Program-made: the position numbers and the translations under genes
Notes under the pieces: generated by a model
Database searches by the model: none
Seen by the model: only the letters and a program-made list of their open reading frames with translations
What the model was told of the DNA's origin: nothing
Source of the DNA: Amycolatopsis dendrobii
GTDB taxonomy: Bacteria > Actinomycetota > Actinomycetes > Mycobacteriales > Pseudonocardiaceae
NCBI RefSeq assembly: GCF_014145675.1
Contig: NZ_JACGZW010000004.1
Coordinates: 372,001-436,000 of the forward strand
Direction: 5' to 3'
DNA length: 64,000 nt
Shown: positions 46,913 through 55,155 of the stretch, in pieces
Layout of the letters: every line of letters starts with the position of its first letter
How positions within the stretch are numbered: position 1 is the first letter of the stretch

Positions 46913-48028
46913 ATGACCATCACCATCGTCGGCGCCGGCCTCGGCGGTCTCAGCCTCGCCCGCGTCCTGCACGTCCACGGCATCGAAGCCACTGTCCTCG
47001 ACCTGGACGCCTCCCCGTCCGCCCGTGCGCAGGGCGGCATGCTCGACATCCACGACGACTCCGGCCAGGTCGCGCTCCGCGCCGCCGGTCTGCACGCCGA
47101 ATTCGAGGCCCTGATCCACTCCGGCGGCCAGGAAACCCGCGTCTACGACCGCACCGCCGCCCTCCTCTTCTCCGAGGCGGACGACGGCAGCGGAGGCCGG
47201 CCGGAGGTCGACCGCGGGGCCCTGCGCGATCTCCTCCTCAACTCGCTGCCGGAGGGCACCGTCCGCTGGGGCACGAAGGTCACCGCCGCGGAACCGCTGC
47301 CTGACGGAGGGCATCGCCTCGCGCTTGCCGACGGCACGTCTCTCACCACGGACGTGCTCGTCGGAGCCGACGGTGCCTGGTCCCGGGTCCGTCCGCTGGT
47401 CTCACCGGAAAAACCGGCGTACACCGGGATCTCGTTCATCGAGATCGACCTCCTCGACGCGGACTCCCGACACCCGGACGCGGCAGCTCTCCTCGGCGGC
47501 GGCATGAGTTTCGCGCTCGGCGAGGGCAAAGGTTTTCTCGCACACCGCGAACCGGACGGCAGCCTGCACGTCTACGCCGCCGTGCGCGTCCCGGAAACCT
47601 GGACCGCGTCCCTCGACTTCAGCGATCACGCTGCTGCCAAGGCTGCCGTGCTGAGTCACTTCGACGGCTGGTCCGATCGGCTTCGCGCCCTGGTCGAGGA
47701 CGCGGACGGCGAGCTGATCCCGCGGCTGATCCACGCGCTCCCGATCGAGCATTCGTGGCCGCGAGTGCCCGGCGTCACGCTGCTCGGCGACGCCGCGCAC
47801 CTGATGTCGCCGTTCGCCGGAGAGGGCGCGAACCTCGCCATGCTCGACGGTGCTGAGCTGGGACTCGCGCTCGCCCGGCACCCGGACGACGTCGAACGCG
47901 CGCTCGCCGAGTACGAGGCCGCGTTGTTCCCGCGCAGCGCGAAATCGGCGGCGGAGTCGGCGCAAAGCCTCGAGAGCTGTTTCCGCGCGGACGCCCCGGC
48001 GGCGTTGCTCGAGCTGTTCGGAGCCTGA
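46913..48028 (+). CDS. FAD-dependent monooxygenase (TetX-like)
   Basis: The protein is about 371 aa. The FAD-binding motif is TIVGAGLGGLSLARVLHVHG at the N-terminus. The second FAD motif is VTLLGDAAHLMSPFAGEGANLAM, and LVGADGAWSRVRPLV is the DG motif. The order and the GEGAN form match the TetX-like branch of aromatic hydroxylases, which hydroxylate phenolics or inactivate tetracyclines. AAGGAG lies eight bases before the ATG at 46913. The strong palindromic operator suggests induction by a small molecule. The substrate is not known and it is unlikely to belong to the PKS cluster. Confidence 0.9.
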   Translation: MTITIVGAGLGGLSLARVLHVHGIEATVLDLDASPSARAQGGMLDIHDDSGQVALRAAGLHAEFEALIHSGGQETRVYDRTAALLFSEADDGSGGRPEVDRGALRDLLLNSLPEGTVRWGTKVTAAEPLPDGGHRLALADGTSLTTDVLVGADGAWSRVRPLVSPEKPAYTGISFIEIDLLDADSRHPDAAALLGGGMSFALGEGKGFLAHREPDGSLHVYAAVRVPETWTASLDFSDHAAAKAAVLSHFDGWSDRLRALVEDADGELIPRLIHALPIEHSWPRVPGVTLLGDAAHLMSPFAGEGANLAMLDGAELGLALARHPDDVERALAEYEAALFPRSAKSAAESAQSLESCFRADAPAALLELFGA

Positions 48029-48061
48029 CGTCCATAGTGGACGGGGTACGACTTAAGCGGT

Positions 48062-48092
48062 ACCCGGATCGAGCCGTCAAGCCGATCCGGGT
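48062..48092 (+). terminator. Hairpin after the monooxygenase gene
   Basis: ACCCGGATCG and CGATCCGGGT pair perfectly around an 11-base loop, 34 bases after the stop. There is no T-run. Confidence 0.65.
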
Positions 48093-48148
48093 TGGACGGT
48101 TCCGCTCGCACAATGGGTTTCAGCCCGCTGTGAGAGAGGAATTTTCTG

Positions 48149-48391
48149 ATGACCGCCGTCCTGGCCGACACTGTCCATGAAGGCTTGCGGTTCGCCGCCG
48201 TCGCCGGGATCGCGGTGCTCGTGGCGTTTCCGGTCTTGCTGTTCATCGGCGCGCTGGTGAGTGTGCTCGGCAGCCGGCTCGGCGCCGGGATGAAGTTCGT
48301 CTGGGTGGTCTTCGCGTTCTGTGCGCCGTTCCTCGGGCCGATGTTGTGGTTCCTGGTCGGCAAGAAGAGCGCGGAAGCCTCATTTCGCTGA
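48149..48391 (+). CDS. Small membrane protein with two helices (PLDc_N-like)
   Basis: The protein is about 80 aa. Two hydrophobic segments (residues about 15-37 and 48-70) are joined by a short loop with SRLGAGMKFVW, and the second ends in GPMLWFLVGKK, the pattern of phospholipase-D N-terminal membrane domains that occur alone in actinobacteria. GAGAGGA precedes the ATG. The role is unknown. Confidence 0.75.
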   Translation: MTAVLADTVHEGLRFAAVAGIAVLVAFPVLLFIGALVSVLGSRLGAGMKFVWVVFAFCAPFLGPMLWFLVGKKSAEASFR

Positions 48392-48427
48392 CACAAGATG
48401 TCAGTGGAGCGCGGTTAGCGTCCGGGC

Positions 48428-49225
48428 ATGGATCAGGAGATCGACGCTGGCGAGTTCGCCAGCCGTTATGTCGCGGTGTGGAACGAGTCCGATCCGGCCG
48501 CTCGGCGCGCGGCGATCGCGTCGTTGTGGGCCGAGGACGGGGTGCAGTTCACCGAGTCCGCGGAGTACCGGGGCCACGATGAGCTTGAGCGCCGGGTCGG
48601 CGAGGCGTTCGAGGAATTCGTCGGCGGAGCGGGATTTGCGTTCCGGACCGCCGGAGACGCAGTCGGCCGTCACAGCACGGTCCGGTTCAGCACCTGCATG
48701 GTTCCCGCTGCGGGCGGGGAGGTCGCCTGGACCGGGTTCGTGGTAGCCGAACTTGGCGAGGACGGTCGGATCCGGCGCGATTGCCAGTTCGCCGAACCGC
48801 CCCTTCCTTCGTTCTCGGGCACTCGTGCAGTCGTGGAGGAATTCGTGCACCGGGTAGGGCAGGGCGACCCGGACCGGATCGCGGAGCTTTTCGCGGAACC
48901 GGTCGACTGGCGGTTGAGCTGGCCGGAACCGGAGCATCCCGTGGTGCCGTGGATCCGCCCGCGTTCCACCCGGGCGGATGTCGCGGATCACTTCCGGATG
49001 CTCGGAAGCGCTTGTGTGCCAGAGGAAAGCGATGTCCGCGTCGACCGGATCCTGGTCGACGGCACGGACGCGGTGGTCTTAGGGACGAGTGCCCAAACAG
49101 TCAAACTGACCGGCAACCGTTTCGCGACCGGCGTGGCGGTGTGCCTGACCGTCAGCGGCGGGCTGATCACGCGATACCACGTTTACGAAGACAGCCTCGC
49201 CGTCGCCGAGGCGTTCGCCGGATGA
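48428..49225 (+). CDS. Tandem SnoaL/NTF2-like domain protein
   Basis: The protein is about 265 aa with two NTF2-like halves: residues about 8-125 (FASRYVAVWNESDPAARRAAIASLWAED is broken here as FASRYVAVWNES...IASLWAED) and about 135-262 (VVEEFVHRVGQGDPDRIAELFAE). Each half starts with the helix pair typical of SnoaL-like proteins. Such folds serve as cyclases, isomerases or ligand binders. A TTA codon lies at 49079-49081. The ATG at 48428 has no strong ribosome site. It converges with the LPMO gene across a hairpin. Confidence 0.75.
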   Translation: MDQEIDAGEFASRYVAVWNESDPAARRAAIASLWAEDGVQFTESAEYRGHDELERRVGEAFEEFVGGAGFAFRTAGDAVGRHSTVRFSTCMVPAAGGEVAWTGFVVAELGEDGRIRRDCQFAEPPLPSFSGTRAVVEEFVHRVGQGDPDRIAELFAEPVDWRLSWPEPEHPVVPWIRPRSTRADVADHFRMLGSACVPEESDVRVDRILVDGTDAVVLGTSAQTVKLTGNRFATGVAVCLTVSGGLITRYHVYEDSLAVAEAFAG

Positions 49226-49227
49226 AG

Positions 49228-49270
49228 CGCCGGGCAGCCGGAGCGAGGGATCCCGCCCGGCTGCCCGGCG
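49228..49270. terminator. Bidirectional hairpin between SnoaL-like and LPMO genes
   Basis: CGCCGGGCAGCCGG and its complement CCGGCTGCCCGGCG pair perfectly around a loop of about 15 bases, right after one stop and just before the other on the opposite strand. The plus-strand stem is followed by TTT. Confidence 0.75.
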
Positions 49271-49280
49271 TTTCGCGCGG

Positions 49281-49796
49281 TCAGGAAACGTTCAGGTCGA
49301 TGCAGGCGTAGAACGCGTTGCCGGTGTCCGCGATGTTCCACACCGCGAGCACCTTCTGCTGTCCGGTGTAGCCGCTCAGGTCGACCTGGTGCGACACGGT
49401 TTCCCCCGGTGCGTGGCCGCCGCCGTCGAAGCTCGCGACCATCGTGTCGCCGACGAAGTACTCGTAGTCGAGGGTGGCGTGCCGCGCGGTGAACACCCAG
49501 TTGAAGGTCACCTGGCTGCCGACCTGGGTGACCTTCCAGCCCTTGCTGTCGTCGTCGAGGTCGGCGAACCGGTCGTTGCCGCCGCTGCAGCTGCGCAGCC
49601 CCTTCGGACCCTCGACGCTCTGCGGTTCCCATTTGATGTCGCCGCAGGACACTGTTCCGTCCGCGCACTGGGCCTGCCTGCTCGGCGGGGAGTTGACGTA
49701 GCCGTGCGCGCTGGCGATGCCGGGGCCGATCAGCATCAGCACCGGAGCGAGGACCGCGCCGCCGAGTGCGGCGAGCATCGTGCGTTTGCGGGGCAT
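49281..49796 (-). CDS. Secreted lytic polysaccharide monooxygenase (AA10, chitin-active type)
   Basis: The protein is about 171 aa. A signal peptide (PRKRT then a hydrophobic core ending GIASA) is cut before His31, giving the mature start HGYVNSPPSR. His31 and His106 (TARHATLDYEY) form the copper histidine brace; the late AFYACIDL carries the axial Phe region. Four or more cysteines form disulphides. It has no extra binding module. LPMOs of this size oxidatively cut crystalline chitin. The ATG at 49796 has AAGGAG before it; the longer open frame upstream is not used. A perfect dre box is 117 bases upstream, so it is under DasR/N-acetylglucosamine control. Confidence 0.94.
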   Translation of the reverse strand: MPRKRTMLAALGGAVLAPVLMLIGPGIASAHGYVNSPPSRQAQCADGTVSCGDIKWEPQSVEGPKGLRSCSGGNDRFADLDDDSKGWKVTQVGSQVTFNWVFTARHATLDYEYFVGDTMVASFDGGGHAPGETVSHQVDLSGYTGQQKVLAVWNIADTGNAFYACIDLNVS

Positions 49797-49912
49797 GGTG
49801 GCTCCTTCGAAGCCGGGCCCGCTCCCGCGCCGGAGGGCGGCCGGACGAGCCACGGCACGACCGACGAGCCCGCGGTGGGGTGGAGCGCGGGCGGAGGGGG
49901 TGGGGAGATTTG

Positions 49913-49924
49913 TGGTCTAGACCA
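49913..49924. promoter_or_regulatory. DasR-responsive element (dre)
   Basis: TGGTCTAGACCA is a perfect 12-bp palindrome and equals the core of the dre consensus. It lies upstream of the LPMO gene on the minus strand and 109 bases upstream of the aldehyde dehydrogenase on the plus strand. Confidence 0.85.
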
Positions 49925-50033
49925 TACTCGACCGCCCGCGCTCGGTCAAGAATCGGCTACCCTGCGTTATCTATACACGGGATACTGTATGCAATAAGAT
50001 GTCGCCGAGGATGCCGACCGCAGGGAGACCGCG

Positions 50034-51389
50034 ATGTACACGGTGACCGACCCAGTCACGGGCCAGCTGTTCGAGGAAATCGAGAACGCGACCGACGAGG
50101 AGGTTCGCGCGGCGATTGAGCGCGTCGGCCACGGATATCGCAGTTGGCGGGCTCGTTCGGTAGCGGAACGAGCAGGGATCGTCGCCCGTGCCGCGGACCT
50201 GTTCGAGCAGCGTGCCGACGAGCTGGCCGCGATCATGACCTTGGAGATGGGCAAGCGGATCAATGAGGGCCGCGGCGAGGTCGGGATCGTCGTGGACATC
50301 TTCCGTTACTACGCGGAACAAGGCCCGGGCCTGATCGCCGACCAGCCGCTCCCGATCCGCGGCGGCTCCGCGGTGATCCGCAAGGAACCGATCGGCGCGC
50401 TGCTGGGCGTGATGCCGTGGAACTTCCCGTGCTATCAGGTGGCCCGGTTTGTCGCGCCGAATCTGGTTCTGGGCAATACGATTCTGCTCAAGCACGCGTC
50501 GATTTGCCCGCGTTCAGCGCTGGCGATAGAGAAGATTCTGCATGAAGCGGGCGTACCGGACGATGTGTACGTGAACACCTTCGCGTCCAGCCGGCAGGTG
50601 CCGATGATACTCGCTGATCCGCGCATTCAAGGCGTTTCCCTGACGGGCAGCGAACAAGCTGGCATCTCCGTGGCGGCCGAAGCGGGCCGGAACCTGAAGC
50701 GATGCGTGCTGGAGCTAGGCGGCGCGGACCCGTTGCTGGTGCTCGACACGGCGGATCTGGACGAAACAGTGCGCGCTGTCGCGACCGCGCGGATGCGTAA
50801 CTGCGGGCAGTCCTGTAACGCGCCTAAGCGGATTATTGTCCAATCTGACCTTTATGAGGAATTCGTGGACCGCTTCACCAAGCGGGTCGCGGACTATTAC
50901 GTCCCCGGGGATCCGGCTGACCCGTCGGCGAAGCTGCCTCCACTGGCTTCCGTCGCCGCTGCGGACGAGGTCGCCGGCCAGGTGGCCCGCGCGGTGGAGC
51001 AGGGCGCGACCTTGCGGACGGGCGGGCGTCGCGGTGAGGGTGCGTATCTGGAGGCGACGGTCCTGACTGAGGTCACACCGGAGATGGACGCTTACCGGGA
51101 GGAGATCTTCGGGCCGGTGGCGATCTTGTTCCAGGCCGAATCGGATGATCATGCTATTGAGATCGCCAATGACTCGCCGTTCGGTTTGGGTGCGGCCGTG
51201 TTCGGCACCGATCCGGTTCGGTTGCGCCGGGCCGCGGATCGGCTGGAGGCGGGAATGGTGTATTTCAACAAATCCGGTGGGTCGCAGGCGGATTTGCCGT
51301 TCGGCGGGATCAAGCGGTCGGGGATGGGGCGGGAGTTGGGGCCGTCGGGGATCGCGGAGTTCATGAACCAGAAGTCGATCCGGCTCTGA
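50034..51389 (+). CDS. NAD(P)-dependent succinate-semialdehyde dehydrogenase-like aldehyde dehydrogenase
   Basis: The protein is about 451 aa, close to the short GabD2/YneI branch. The general base Glu227 is in LELGGADP and the catalytic Cys261 in [20 protein letters not shown] near residue 125 and the end motif [15 protein letters not shown] are also present. These enzymes oxidise succinate semialdehyde or similar aldehydes. Just upstream is the short palindrome ATACTGTAT near 49982, a possible operator. It converges with the TetR gene. The exact substrate is inferred from the subfamily only. Confidence 0.88.
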   Translation: MYTVTDPVTGQLFEEIENATDEEVRAAIERVGHGYRSWRARSVAERAGIVARAADLFEQRADELAAIMTLEMGKRINEGRGEVGIVVDIFRYYAEQGPGLIADQPLPIRGGSAVIRKEPIGALLGVMPWNFPCYQVARFVAPNLVLGNTILLKHASICPRSALAIEKILHEAGVPDDVYVNTFASSRQVPMILADPRIQGVSLTGSEQAGISVAAEAGRNLKRCVLELGGADPLLVLDTADLDETVRAVATARMRNCGQSCNAPKRIIVQSDLYEEFVDRFTKRVADYYVPGDPADPSAKLPPLASVAAADEVAGQVARAVEQGATLRTGGRRGEGAYLEATVLTEVTPEMDAYREEIFGPVAILFQAESDDHAIEIANDSPFGLGAAVFGTDPVRLRRAADRLEAGMVYFNKSGGSQADLPFGGIKRSGMGRELGPSGIAEFMNQKSIRL

Positions 51390-51391
51390 CC

Positions 51392-51985
51392 CTAAGAAGC
51401 CCGCAACAACCCGCTCAACCACCCGGCGAACACCTGCTGCACATCCCCTCGCATCCGGTCCGGGTCGTCCGCGTTGGCGATCATCCGCGCCGCCTCCATC
51501 ACCGCGGCCAAGACCAGTTGCGCCAAAGCATCCACCGGGGTGTCGACGATCAACCCGGCATCCCGCGCAGCCGCCAGGTTTTCCGCGACCAGCCCCAAGC
51601 CGTACTCGGCCTCGAGGTCGCGCCAGGCGTCCCAGCCCAGCACGGCGGGGGCGTCGGTCAGCGAGATCCGCCGGACGTCCGGCCGCAGGCAAGCGTCCAG
51701 GAACACTCCCAGCGCGGACGAAAGGCCGGAAAGCGGGTCCGCTGCGCCGTCGAGGACTTCCGAGACCTCGGCGGTCAGCTCGCGTTCCAGCACTTCGACG
51801 ACGGCCCGGAAGAGGCCCTGTTTGTCGCCGAAGTGGTGGTACAGCGCGCCCCGTGTGACGCCTGCCGTGCGAGTGATTTCTTCAGCAGGCACGTCGTGGT
51901 AGCCGCGTGCGCCGAAGAGGTCTCGGGCGGCCTTGATCAGTGCGGCTCGCGTCGCGTCGGAGCGTTCTTGCTGGGTACGTCGCAC
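51392..51985 (-). CDS. TetR-family regulator, co-transcribed with the upstream hydrolase
   Basis: The protein is about 197 aa. The helix-turn-helix is RGYHDVPAEEITRTAGVTRG followed by LYHHFGDKQGLF. The C-terminal domain is of the common helical type (RRISLTDAPAVLGWDAWRDL). It begins four bases after the stop of the hydrolase and is read on the same strand, so the two share a promoter. The operator-like palindrome before the hydrolase is its probable target. Confidence 0.9.
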   Translation of the reverse strand: MRRTQQERSDATRAALIKAARDLFGARGYHDVPAEEITRTAGVTRGALYHHFGDKQGLFRAVVEVLERELTAEVSEVLDGAADPLSGLSSALGVFLDACLRPDVRRISLTDAPAVLGWDAWRDLEAEYGLGLVAENLAAARDAGLIVDTPVDALAQLVLAAVMEAARMIANADDPDRMRGDVQQVFAGWLSGLLRAS

Positions 51986-51989
51986 GCAC

Positions 51990-52856
51990 CTAATCTGCCA
52001 TGGCGGCGGCGAAGCGCGTGATGTGCCCGGCCAGTGCGTCCGGCTGATCCTCCGAGACGAAGGTGTAGGAGTCCGGGACCTCGACGAGTTCCGCGTCCGG
52101 CAGCACCTCCGCCAGGCGGTGCGCGAGGCTGATCGGGAACAGCTTCTCCTCCGGCGGCCAGACCAGCAGCACTGGACGCTTGAACTGCCTCAGTTTCTCC
52201 GCCGCGGCGAGGGTGTGGTTCGAGTCGACGGTGCGCAGGAACTTGCGCAAATCCCTTCGCAGACCAGGGGATTTCCGCAGCTTGCCCAGGTACTCCTCGG
52301 CGACGTCCGGCGGCAGCGGGCGCTTCGTGACCCAGCCGAAGAGCAGCGGCAGCCGGTACAGCGCCTTGATCCGCAGCAACTGGCCGAGCACCGCCATCGA
52401 ACCCGGAACTCGGGCGATGGCCGGCAGCGGCTGGAAGATCGGCGGGAAGAAGTACTCGAAGCTGTCCGACGGCGTCAGCACGACCCGTCCGACCCGCTCC
52501 GGATACCGCGCGAGCAGCAACTGCGTGATGGCGCCGCCGGTGTCGTTGGCGACCAGGATGACGTCTTCCAGGTCCAGCGCGGTGAGGAAGTCGCCGAGGA
52601 GCGTGGCGAGGCCGGCGGCGCTGAGGTCAGCGTCCGAGCGCATCGGGACCGGGTGCGCGCCCAGCGGAAGATCTGGGGCCAGGCAACGGAATCCGGCGCC
52701 CGCGACGGTCGGGACGACCTTGCGCCACAGCAGGGCGTTGGTGAGTACGCCGTGCACGAAAACGACCGGGCGTCCGCGTCCGCGTTCGAAGTACCGGAGT
52801 TCGCCTTGGGGGAGGTTGACGTGCCGGGCGGTGCCCAGTTGTTCGTATGCGCTCAT
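51990..52856 (-). CDS. Alpha/beta hydrolase with Asp nucleophile and no canonical His
   Basis: The protein is about 288 aa. The oxyanion motif is VFVHGVLTNALLWRKV. The nucleophile elbow reads VANDTGGAITQ, with Asp as in haloalkane dehalogenases and epoxide hydrolases, instead of Ser. The C-terminal segment that normally holds the catalytic His (GHFxxEDxP) reads YTFVSEDQP, so His is replaced. Activity may be lost, changed or supported by another residue. It heads a two-gene unit with a TetR gene and has a clear inverted repeat in front. Confidence 0.85.
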   Translation of the reverse strand: MSAYEQLGTARHVNLPQGELRYFERGRGRPVVFVHGVLTNALLWRKVVPTVAGAGFRCLAPDLPLGAHPVPMRSDADLSAAGLATLLGDFLTALDLEDVILVANDTGGAITQLLLARYPERVGRVVLTPSDSFEYFFPPIFQPLPAIARVPGSMAVLGQLLRIKALYRLPLLFGWVTKRPLPPDVAEEYLGKLRKSPGLRRDLRKFLRTVDSNHTLAAAEKLRQFKRPVLLVWPPEEKLFPISLAHRLAEVLPDAELVEVPDSYTFVSEDQPDALAGHITRFAAAMAD

Positions 52857-52867
52857 GCCGGCAAAGA

Positions 52868-52890
52868 TACATACATGCAGTCTGTATGTA
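52868..52890. promoter_or_regulatory. Probable TetR operator upstream of the hydrolase
   Basis: TACATACA and TGTATGTA form a perfect inverted repeat with 8-base arms and a 7-base spacer, 12 bases before the hydrolase ATG. The form is typical of TetR-family sites. Confidence 0.75.
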
Positions 52891-52928
52891 AATTACCTCT
52901 GCGGTAATGGACGGCCTGACCAGGGCGG

Positions 52929-53285
52929 TTAGCTCAAGCGGCGGGTGATCCGGTCGAACAGGTCGTCCAGCGGTTCGCCGAGGTCTTGGCCGAACTCGGT
53001 CAAGCCGTAGGTGACCTGGGGCGGCGTGGTCGGCTCGACCTGCCGCCAGACGAGGCCGTCCTCGACCAGTGCGCGCAGGGACTGGGCGAGCATCTTCTCG
53101 CTGATGCCCCGGATGCTTTCGCGCAGTTCGAAGAACCGGAGTTCCTTGTCCCGCAACGAGATGAGGATCCAGATGCCCCACCGGCTGGTCACGTGGTCGA
53201 TCACGGCGCGAGCGGGGCAGTCGGTGTGAAACACCTCATAACGCGGTGGCGAGCCGGCCGGGGTGAACTGCGCGCTTCCTGTCAC
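52929..53285 (-). CDS. HxlR-family transcriptional regulator
   Basis: The protein is about 118 aa. It has the conserved early cysteine in VFHTDCPARAVIDHV, then SRWGIWILISLRDKELRFFELRE (read in two parts, SRWGIWILISL and LRFFELRE), GISEKMLAQSLRALVEDGLV and YGLTEFGQDL, all family marks of the winged helix. HxlR proteins often sense redox or electrophiles through that cysteine. It is divergent from an NmrA-like reductase, which is a common target. The GTG at 53285 overlaps the first operator arm. Confidence 0.9.
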   Translation of the reverse strand: MTGSAQFTPAGSPPRYEVFHTDCPARAVIDHVTSRWGIWILISLRDKELRFFELRESIRGISEKMLAQSLRALVEDGLVWRQVEPTTPPQVTYGLTEFGQDLGEPLDDLFDRITRRLS

Positions 53286-53326
53286 GTACCGAGCTTACCG
53301 AAAGGTACGTCCTTACCAGGAGTAAG
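53284..53326. promoter_or_regulatory. Inverted repeats between HxlR and NmrA-like genes
   Basis: ACGTACC and GGTACGT (arms 7, spacer 13) and then CTTAC and GTAAG (arms 5, spacer 5) lie one after the other in the 82-base divergent region. They are probable HxlR binding sites that would control both genes. Confidence 0.55.
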
Positions 53327-53367
53327 CGAATCGCCCTAGCGTCGGCCGTCTGCGAAAGGAGCTGTTC

Positions 53368-54207
53368 ATGATCGTGGTGACCGGGGCGACCGGAAACATC
53401 GGCAGGCCGTTGGTGCGGGCGCTCGTCGACGCGGGCGAGCAGGTGACGGCGGTGTCGCGACGGGTCGGCGAGGTGCCGGACGGGGTCCGGCACGTGGTGG
53501 CCGACCTGGCGGATCCGCCGAGTCTCGAACCCGCGCTGACCGGGGCGAAAGCGTTGTTCCTGCTGCTGTCCGGCGATCTGCACGCGGTCGGCGCGAACCC
53601 CGCCGACCTCATCGCGAAGGCCGTGGACGCTGGGGTCCGCCGGGTCGTCCTGCTCTCCACCCTGGGCGTGGCGACCAGGCCGTTCGGCACGACGCGGATC
53701 GCCATGCGCGAACTCGAAGACGTACTGCGCGAGTCTGGCCTGGACTGGGTCATCCTGCGGCCGGGCGGGTTCGACTCCAACGCGCTGTGGTGGGCGGAAT
53801 CCGTTCGTGCACAGGGCATGGTCGCCGCGCCGTTCGGCGACACCGGGGTGCCGATCGTCGATCCGGCGGACATCGGCGAGGTCGCCGCGGCTTGCCTGCG
53901 GGACGACCGGCACGTCGGCGGCGTGTACGAGCTGACCGGGCCGGAGGTGATCACTCCGCGCCGGCAAACGGAGGCGCTGGCCGCCGCGCTGGGCAAGCCG
54001 GTGCGGTTCCAGGAGCTGACCCGCGCCGAGGCCAAGGCGGGGATGGTCCAGAGCATGCCGGGCGAACTCGCCGACGACACCTTGGACATCCTCAGTTCGC
54101 CGACCCCGGCCGAACTGCGCGTCAGCCCGGACGTCGAGCGGGTTCTCGGCCGCGCGCCGCGGTCGTTCGCCGACTGGGCGGCCCGCAATGTCGCCGCGTT
54201 CCGCTGA
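53368..54207 (+). CDS. NmrA-like NAD(P)-binding reductase
   Basis: The protein is about 279 aa of the atypical SDR type. The dinucleotide motif is VVTGATGNIGRPLVRAL at the N-terminus, followed by VVADLADP and VVLLSTLGV, and the LDWVILRPGGF strand. It lacks the YxxxK dyad, as NmrA-like proteins do. Relatives act as quinone reductases or NADPH sensors. GAAAGGAG precedes the ATG. The divergent HxlR gene likely controls it. Confidence 0.9.
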   Translation: MIVVTGATGNIGRPLVRALVDAGEQVTAVSRRVGEVPDGVRHVVADLADPPSLEPALTGAKALFLLLSGDLHAVGANPADLIAKAVDAGVRRVVLLSTLGVATRPFGTTRIAMRELEDVLRESGLDWVILRPGGFDSNALWWAESVRAQGMVAAPFGDTGVPIVDPADIGEVAAACLRDDRHVGGVYELTGPEVITPRRQTEALAAALGKPVRFQELTRAEAKAGMVQSMPGELADDTLDILSSPTPAELRVSPDVERVLGRAPRSFADWAARNVAAFR

Positions 54208-54210
54208 GAC

Positions 54211-54615
54211 CTACTCAGCCGAAGCCGGATCGCAGCGCGAGCACAGGCCGGACACCGCTTCCTCGGCGGATTCCGTTGGCGCGCCGGGGATCGCCTCCAG
54301 CCTGCCGCATTGGCGGCACAGCAGGTGACGGTGGTCGAAACCGGAAAGCTCGTAGCGTTGCGCGACGCCGACGTGGTCGAAGCGGTGGACGAGACCGGCG
54401 GTGACGCCGGTGGTCAGCACGTCGTGGACGCCCCTCGTGGACGCCATCGACAGCCGTTCGCGGACCAGCGGCAGCAGTTCCGCGACGGTGACGTGCGGGT
54501 TTTCGGCCAGTACTTCCAGCACGACCTGCCGGGCGGTCGTCACGCGCAGGCCGGCGCGCCGGAGCCGGGTTCCGGCGTCGGCGCTGGACGGGATGGGTGC
54601 GGAGGTCGTGAGCAC
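54211..54615 (-). CDS. Fur-family metalloregulator (first of a divergent pair)
   Basis: The protein is about 134 aa. The winged helix has LRRAGLRVTTARQVVLEVL and HVTVAELLPLV. The metal region has DHRHLLCRQCGRLEAIP and LCSRCDP, giving two CxxC pairs for structural zinc, and the His residues of the regulatory site. The GTG at 54615 is very close to its GGAGG, so the true start may be elsewhere. The stop is four bases from the convergent NmrA-like gene. The metal or peroxide sensed cannot be told. Confidence 0.88.
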   Translation of the reverse strand: MLTTSAPIPSSADAGTRLRRAGLRVTTARQVVLEVLAENPHVTVAELLPLVRERLSMASTRGVHDVLTTGVTAGLVHRFDHVGVAQRYELSGFDHRHLLCRQCGRLEAIPGAPTESAEEAVSGLCSRCDPASAE

Positions 54616-54635
54616 GCCTCCTTTGTAGTCCCTAA

Positions 54636-54652
54636 AGTTGATCCAGTCAATT
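54636..54652. promoter_or_regulatory. Fur-box-like site 1
   Basis: AGTTGATCCAGTCAATT contains TTGA and TCAA arms five bases apart, 21 bases upstream of the minus-strand Fur gene. It agrees with site 2 in 13 of 17 positions. Confidence 0.6.
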
Positions 54653-54696
54653 GTAAGAACGGGTCAACTCTGGGACTGTGAGCCACTGCACGCCAG

Positions 54697-54713
54697 AATT
54701 GATTCGGTCAAGT
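54697..54713. promoter_or_regulatory. Fur-box-like site 2
   Basis: AATTGATTCGGTCAAGT has the same TTGA-N5-TCAA build as site 1 and lies 20 bases before the plus-strand Fur gene. One GTCAA half is also seen at 54662. Confidence 0.6.
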
Positions 54714-54732
54714 CTGGGGGTACGATCCGGCC

Positions 54733-55155
54733 ATGGACGAGTTCGGGACACGCCTGCGCGACAAGGGCCTGCGCAACACGCCGCAGCGGCGTGCGGTGCT
54801 GGCCGCGGTCGCGCGGACCCCGCACGTCACGGCCGCGGAGATCGCGACAGTGCTCGACGCCGACGGGGCCGTCGGCGCGTTGTCCAGGCAGGGCCTTTAC
54901 AACGTGCTCGACGACCTCGTCGGCGCCCGGCTGCTGCGCCCGCTCGAACCGGCGGGCTCGCCCGCGCGGTTCGAACTCGAAACCCACGACAACCACCACC
55001 ACCTGGTCTGCCGCGGCTGCGGCCGGATCCAGGACGTGCCGTGCGCGATCGGAGCCGCGCCGTGCCTCGACCCCGGTCCGGTGCCCGGTTTCCGGGTGGA
55101 CCAGGCGGAGGTCACGTGGTGGGGGATGTGCGCCGAGTGCGAGGCCAAGGCTTAA
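54733..55155 (+). CDS. Fur-family metalloregulator (second of a divergent pair)
   Basis: The protein is about 140 aa. It has LRDKGLRNTPQRRAVLAAV, HVTAAEIATVL and GALSRQGLYNVLDDLVGARL as the winged helix. HDNHHHLVCRGCGRIQDVP and MCAECEAK give metal His residues and two CxxC pairs. The form (RNTPQRRAVL, DNHHH) resembles FurA/CatR-type repressors of catalase, but no catalase gene is nearby. It overlaps the end of the convergent peptidase-like gene by four bases. Confidence 0.9.
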   Translation: MDEFGTRLRDKGLRNTPQRRAVLAAVARTPHVTAAEIATVLDADGAVGALSRQGLYNVLDDLVGARLLRPLEPAGSPARFELETHDNHHHLVCRGCGRIQDVPCAIGAAPCLDPGPVPGFRVDQAEVTWWGMCAECEAKA

